Assembly (NCBI GenBank): GCA_965116785.1
Contig: OZ220731.1
Location: forward strand, 3,224,001-3,288,000
From: Bin87 sp965116785
Lineage (GTDB): Bacteria; Chloroflexota; Dehalococcoidia; Lucifugimonadales; UBA3495
DNA: 64,000 bases
Reading direction: 5' to 3'
The translations under genes and the position numbers were made by a program. The notes under the pieces are model-generated. The model did not search any database. It saw nothing but the letters and a program-made list of their open reading frames with translations, and was not told where the DNA came from. Positions 61,043 through 64,000 of the stretch are shown here, in pieces (within the stretch, counting starts at the first letter, position 1; the number at the start of each line of letters is the position of its first letter).

Positions 61043-61465
61043 ATGGTTGATCACAGTACAAAAAAACTAGTGCAGGACTCTTTTGCCAAGGTTGCACCCA
61101 TCGCCGACGCGGCAGCTGTGATGTTCTACGACCGGCTGTTCGAGCTGGACCCCTCGGTGAAGCCCCTGTTCAAAGGGGACATGGCGGTGCAGGGTCGGAT
61201 GTTGATGCACGCCATCGGCATGGCAGTGGCGGGTCTGGACGACCTGCCGGCGATGACGCCCGTAGTGCAGGAACTGGGTGTGCGCCACACCAGGTACGGC
61301 GTGCAGCTGGAGCACTACGACACAGTGGGGGAGGCGTTGCTCTGGACGCTGGGCCAAGGCCTGGGTGAAGAGTTCACCCCGGAGGTCCAAATGGCCTGGA
61401 CGGAAGTCTATACGCTGCTGGCCCAAGTGATGCAGGACGCCGCGGCTTCCCAAGGCGCGGGTTAG
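61043..61465 (+). CDS. Single-domain bacterial globin
   Basis: 140 residues, intact, starting MVDHSTKKLVQDSFAKVAPI. It is a three-over-three globin of the bacterial haemoglobin/flavohaemoglobin group: CD-region Phe in VKPLFKGDMAVQG, Gln at the distal site within AVQGRMLM, proximal His in LGVRHTRYGVQLEHYDTVGE, and LLWTLGQGLGEEFTPEV. No FAD/NAD reductase domain is fused. It may bind O2 or detoxify NO with an external reductase, or act in sensing. It is the only unbroken one of three related globins in the window. An IS begins 8 bases after its stop. Confidence 0.88.
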   Translation: MVDHSTKKLVQDSFAKVAPIADAAAVMFYDRLFELDPSVKPLFKGDMAVQGRMLMHAIGMAVAGLDDLPAMTPVVQELGVRHTRYGVQLEHYDTVGEALLWTLGQGLGEEFTPEVQMAWTEVYTLLAQVMQDAAASQGAG

Positions 61466-61472
61466 CGCCTTG

Positions 61473-62930
61473 GCTGGACTTTGCGCGTTATTAGAAAAGT
61501 ATAAAGACAGGGTAATCTAGGCTGACCCGACTTCTCATGGAAGGCCCAGCCATGCTCACCCTGCCCGATGCCATTGTAGCCGTACTCGTCCCTTTCGCAA
61601 CGCTGTTCACCAACCCAACCTGGCAGAAGGCGCAAATCTTGCTGGTAGGCGCCATACTGGCGCCGGGTCAACGCACCGTGGCCGCGGCCCTGCGGGTCAT
61701 GGGGCGCAGCGGTGCTGGCGATTTTGCCCGCTACCATGAGGTGCTGAACCGGGCGGTGTGGTCGCCCCGTGCGGCGGCGCGCATTCTGCTCTTATTGTTG
61801 CTCCGCCATCTGGACCATGGCGACGGGCCTCTGGTCTTCGGCATCGACGAAACCCTGGAACGCCGTCGCGGCGCCAAGATCCAGGCCCGAGGAATCTACC
61901 GGGACGCAGTGCGTTCCAGTCGCCACCAGCCGGTCAAGGCCAGCGGTTTGCGCTGGATCTCCCTGATGTGGCTGGGACCGGTGCCCTGGGCTGGTCGGTA
62001 CTGGGCATTGCCGGTGCTCACCGTGCTGGCGCCTTCGTCGCGCTACCACCAGCAGCAGGAACGCCGGCACAAGAAAATCACCGACTGGGCCCGCCAGATG
62101 ATCATGCTGTTGCGCCGCTGGCTCCCGCACCGCCCCCTGGTGCTGGTGGGGGACAACGGCTACGCCGTGCTCGACCTGCTCCACTGCTGCCAGTCTCTCC
62201 GTGAACCGGTCACCCTCATCGCCAGATTGCGCTTGGACGCCGCTCTGTATGCGCCAGCACCGCCCCGCGAGCCGGACCAAAACGGCCGACCGCCGCTGAA
62301 AGGCGAGCGGCGACCCTCGCTCAAAACCCTCCTGGATCAGGATCAAGCGGCTTGGACCGTCGCCGCGGTGTCCTGGTACGACGGCACCACCCGCATCATG
62401 GAACTCACCTCCCAGACCGCCGTCTGGTATCGCTCGGGGAAGCCAGCGGTGACCATTCGCTGGGTGCTGATCCGCGATCCCCAGGGCACCTTCGACCCCC
62501 AAGCCCTGCTCTGCACCGACCCAGCGGCGGACCCGACCCAAATTCTGGAATGGTTTGTGCTGCGTTGGCAATTGGAGGTCACCTTCCAGGAAGTCCGCAC
62601 CCACCTGGGTATGGAAACCCAGCGCCAATGGTCCGACCTGGCCATCGCTCGCACCACGCCCATCCTGCTGGGCCTTTTCTCCTGGACTACCCTGGCCGCC
62701 CACTCCTTGCAGGAACATCATCCCATCACCCAGCGCACCGCCGCCTGGTATGACAAACCGTCGCCGACTTTCGTGGATGCCATCGCTCTGGTGCGACGTC
62801 ACCTATGGCTCGCGTCCGAGGGTTTTTCCCGGTCCGCCGGCAACACCGACATGCAGGAACTCCCCGCCACTCTGTACCACCGAATGGTGGATTCCCTCGC
62901 CTACGCCGCTTGAAATGCGCAAAGCCCAGC
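61473..62930 (+). mobile_element. Intact insertion sequence with terminal inverted repeats
   Basis: The left end is GCTGGACTTTGCGCGTTA (61473-61490). The right end, read inward from 62930, is GCTGGGCTTTGCGCATTT; 15 of these 18 bases agree. The ~1,458-bp element carries one intact transposase. It inserted just behind the globin stop at 61465. A short TTG occurs at both flanks, too short to call a target duplication. Confidence 0.75.
61552..62913 (+). CDS. DDE transposase (IS4/IS701-like)
   Basis: 453 residues from the ATG at 61552, with GGAAGG 7 bases upstream; an in-frame ATG at 61537 lacks a site. Catalytic candidates are Asp in VFGIDETLERRRGAKI, Asp in LVLVGDNGYAVLDLL and Glu in RWQLEVTFQEVRTHLGMETQ. 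The last follows the W...E..F...R..LG signature of IS4-like enzymes. The gene fills the space between the inverted repeats and shows no disruption, so the element may still be active. It is unrelated in detail to the broken transposase at 17833. Confidence 0.88.
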   Translation: MLTLPDAIVAVLVPFATLFTNPTWQKAQILLVGAILAPGQRTVAAALRVMGRSGAGDFARYHEVLNRAVWSPRAAARILLLLLLRHLDHGDGPLVFGIDETLERRRGAKIQARGIYRDAVRSSRHQPVKASGLRWISLMWLGPVPWAGRYWALPVLTVLAPSSRYHQQQERRHKKITDWARQMIMLLRRWLPHRPLVLVGDNGYAVLDLLHCCQSLREPVTLIARLRLDAALYAPAPPREPDQNGRPPLKGERRPSLKTLLDQDQAAWTVAAVSWYDGTTRIMELTSQTAVWYRSGKPAVTIRWVLIRDPQGTFDPQALLCTDPAADPTQILEWFVLRWQLEVTFQEVRTHLGMETQRQWSDLAIARTTPILLGLFSWTTLAAHSLQEHHPITQRTAAWYDKPSPTFVDAIALVRRHLWLASEGFSRSAGNTDMQELPATLYHRMVDSLAYAA

Positions 62931-62946
62931 TTGGAGGATGACCACC

Positions 62947-63594
62947 ATGCGCCTTCCCGAAAACCTCGTGCCTACCGTTGTGAAAATGGTTGATTTTGGT
63001 TACCAACCGCCGTCAGTCATTCCTGAAGATGCGGTCAGCGACGCAGAGCTGGCCCAACTGTGCACTGCGGCTCCGCCCTGGAGTCTCATGAAGCAACACC
63101 GAACGGGTCCCAGCTCAACGCCACTCGCTGGGACCTCGACGGCGCAACAACAACCGGCGCCGGAGGAAACGACGACGGCCCGCCCTGACTCCCAAACCAT
63201 GACCGTCACCCGGAGTGTGTCCATGACCCAGTACCGCCAAGCCGCAGACAAAACGCTCCAGGCAATGTGCCTCGTTGAGGAAGCCTGTCTAACGACCCTG
63301 CTGGAGCATATGGCCCAAACCGGCGACGAGAGCGGGATGTCAACGCAGGAGATCGCGGAACGTGTCGGTTTGGTCCGCTGGCTGGGCCCGGGCGTGAGCG
63401 ATGCCGTAGTGGGCAAGGTGTTGTGCCGTCTGGCCATGTCTGACCGGACTAAGCCGATACCGGAGACACTGGCCTCCACCAAGTGGAAGATAGCCGACGT
63501 CGAAGCAGCGATCCGGCCCATGCCCGTAATCGACGTTACGGCGCAATCTGGCCTCGGCGTACGGCAAGGCCAGGTGCACCACTCAGACGAGTGA
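62947..63594 (+). CDS. Unrecognised protein with a winged-helix-like C-terminal half
   Basis: 215 residues starting MRLPENLVPTVVKMVDFGYQ, with GGAGG 9 bases upstream; a start three codons earlier is possible. The middle (~50-95) is Thr/Pro/Gln-rich and probably unstructured. Residues ~95-185 look folded: DKTLQAMCLVEEACLTTLLE, STQEIAERVGLVRWLGPGVS and VVGKVLCRLAMSDRTKPIPE, with a helix-turn-helix-like rhythm. It begins 16 bases past the right end of the IS, so that end may have supplied or replaced its upstream region. Function unknown. Confidence 0.5.
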   Translation: MRLPENLVPTVVKMVDFGYQPPSVIPEDAVSDAELAQLCTAAPPWSLMKQHRTGPSSTPLAGTSTAQQQPAPEETTTARPDSQTMTVTRSVSMTQYRQAADKTLQAMCLVEEACLTTLLEHMAQTGDESGMSTQEIAERVGLVRWLGPGVSDAVVGKVLCRLAMSDRTKPIPETLASTKWKIADVEAAIRPMPVIDVTAQSGLGVRQGQVHHSDE

Positions 63595-63742
63595 GCCGGC
63601 GAAAACGACGACCAGCCGACGGCTCAAATGGTCGACCACGTACCGCAAGGAGAACCGGGCGATGCGGAAACTCCCCTGGCAAACGATGAGGCGCTTACAC
63701 CGAGACGAAATGGGAGGAGGGTGAGCGCGACGGCACCAAGAC

Positions 63743-63946
63743 TTGGCCGCTTTGCGGGTGGAGGGCGCAACGACCGTATCGGTGAAACCAAGGCAGCGAA
63801 TCATTGCACTGGCGGCAGTCTTCTGCGTGGTCATTGCATTGACTGTGGTGGGCTTTCTGTTCGTCCGACCCTCGATCACCAGTGCAACTGACGACGCGTC
63901 GGCCAAGGAGATCGCCATCAGGGTTCTCTGGCATTACTTTGTATGA
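63743..63946 (+). CDS. Possible small single-helix membrane protein
   Basis: Up to 67 residues from a TTG; GTG at 63758 or 63782 are alternative starts. A single strong hydrophobic segment, RIIALAAVFCVVIALTVVGF, is preceded by basic residues (KPRQR) and followed by a polar tail ending VLWHYFV. Composition supports a real membrane-anchored peptide, but no good ribosome site was found. No family recognised. Confidence 0.35.
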   Translation: MAALRVEGATTVSVKPRQRIIALAAVFCVVIALTVVGFLFVRPSITSATDDASAKEIAIRVLWHYFV

Positions 63947-64000
63947 ACCTCCGCACACCGCGAATCATGGTACCAACTTTCTCGGCGATCATTGTCCCCG

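Noticed and set aside
61792..62802. Minus-strand 336-codon frame opposite the transposase
   Set aside because: Antisense to a well-supported DDE transposase and without motifs.

Overview
The window is GC-rich bacterial DNA dominated by very large exported modular proteins. The gene families fit an uncultured Chloroflexota bacterium (Dehalococcoidia/SAR202-like): GAF/PAS kinase-OmpR fusions, paired membrane kinases with a NarL regulator, a lipoprotein PQQ-type dehydrogenase behind an E-P-G-L-[ST]-R repeat spacer, Uma2, and GLUG/fibronectin-III giants. The phylum is an inference from family style; no rRNA, tRNA or universal marker gene is present.

Layout. 1-5005 (-): 5' part of a giant exported FN3/GLUG protein that runs off the left edge. 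5553-6436 (-): a small membrane protein and a frameshifted PP-loop ATPase. 6637-12465 (-): three consecutive exported cadherin/FN3 proteins of related architecture, with GC hairpins between them. 13246-15893: small membrane and Cys-rich proteins, gene remnants and a Uma2 nuclease. 16181-17611 (-): an APC permease. 17744-18911: a decayed insertion sequence with recognisable inverted ends. 18957-40391 (-): a single 21.4-kb frame (about 7,144 residues) with ten GLUG modules, FN3, cadherin and PKD-like repeats. 40890-41141: a HEPN/PaREP1-like fragment. 41175-43580 (-): a kinase-regulator fusion whose kinase lacks the phospho-accepting His and the N-box Asn. 43853-45215: broken globin, ISAs1 and TnpB pieces and a MITE-like repeat. 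46372-48355 (+): two duplicated membrane coiled-coil proteins, a STAS remnant, a membrane protein and a broken globin. 48416-51638 (-): two paralogous membrane histidine kinases and their NarL-type regulator. 51968-54397 (+): a lipoprotein sugar-dehydrogenase-like protein and a degenerate HsdR-N-like protein. 54697-60576 (-): a second GLUG giant, with a clear terminator. 61043-62930 (+): an intact globin next to an intact IS. 62947-63946 (+): unrecognised small genes.

Three themes tie the window together. The first is a surface or secreted protein arsenal built by shuffling a few modules: GLUG blocks that start with an Asp-rich loop, FN3, cadherin/He_PIG, PKD, and an unnamed ~190-residue domain found three times. 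The second is signalling: a two-kinase/one-regulator system and a pseudokinase-transcription factor fusion. The third is a high load of broken genes, often with single-base frameshifts in short homopolymers. Those frameshifts could be genuine decay or long-read indel error, which read-level data would separate.
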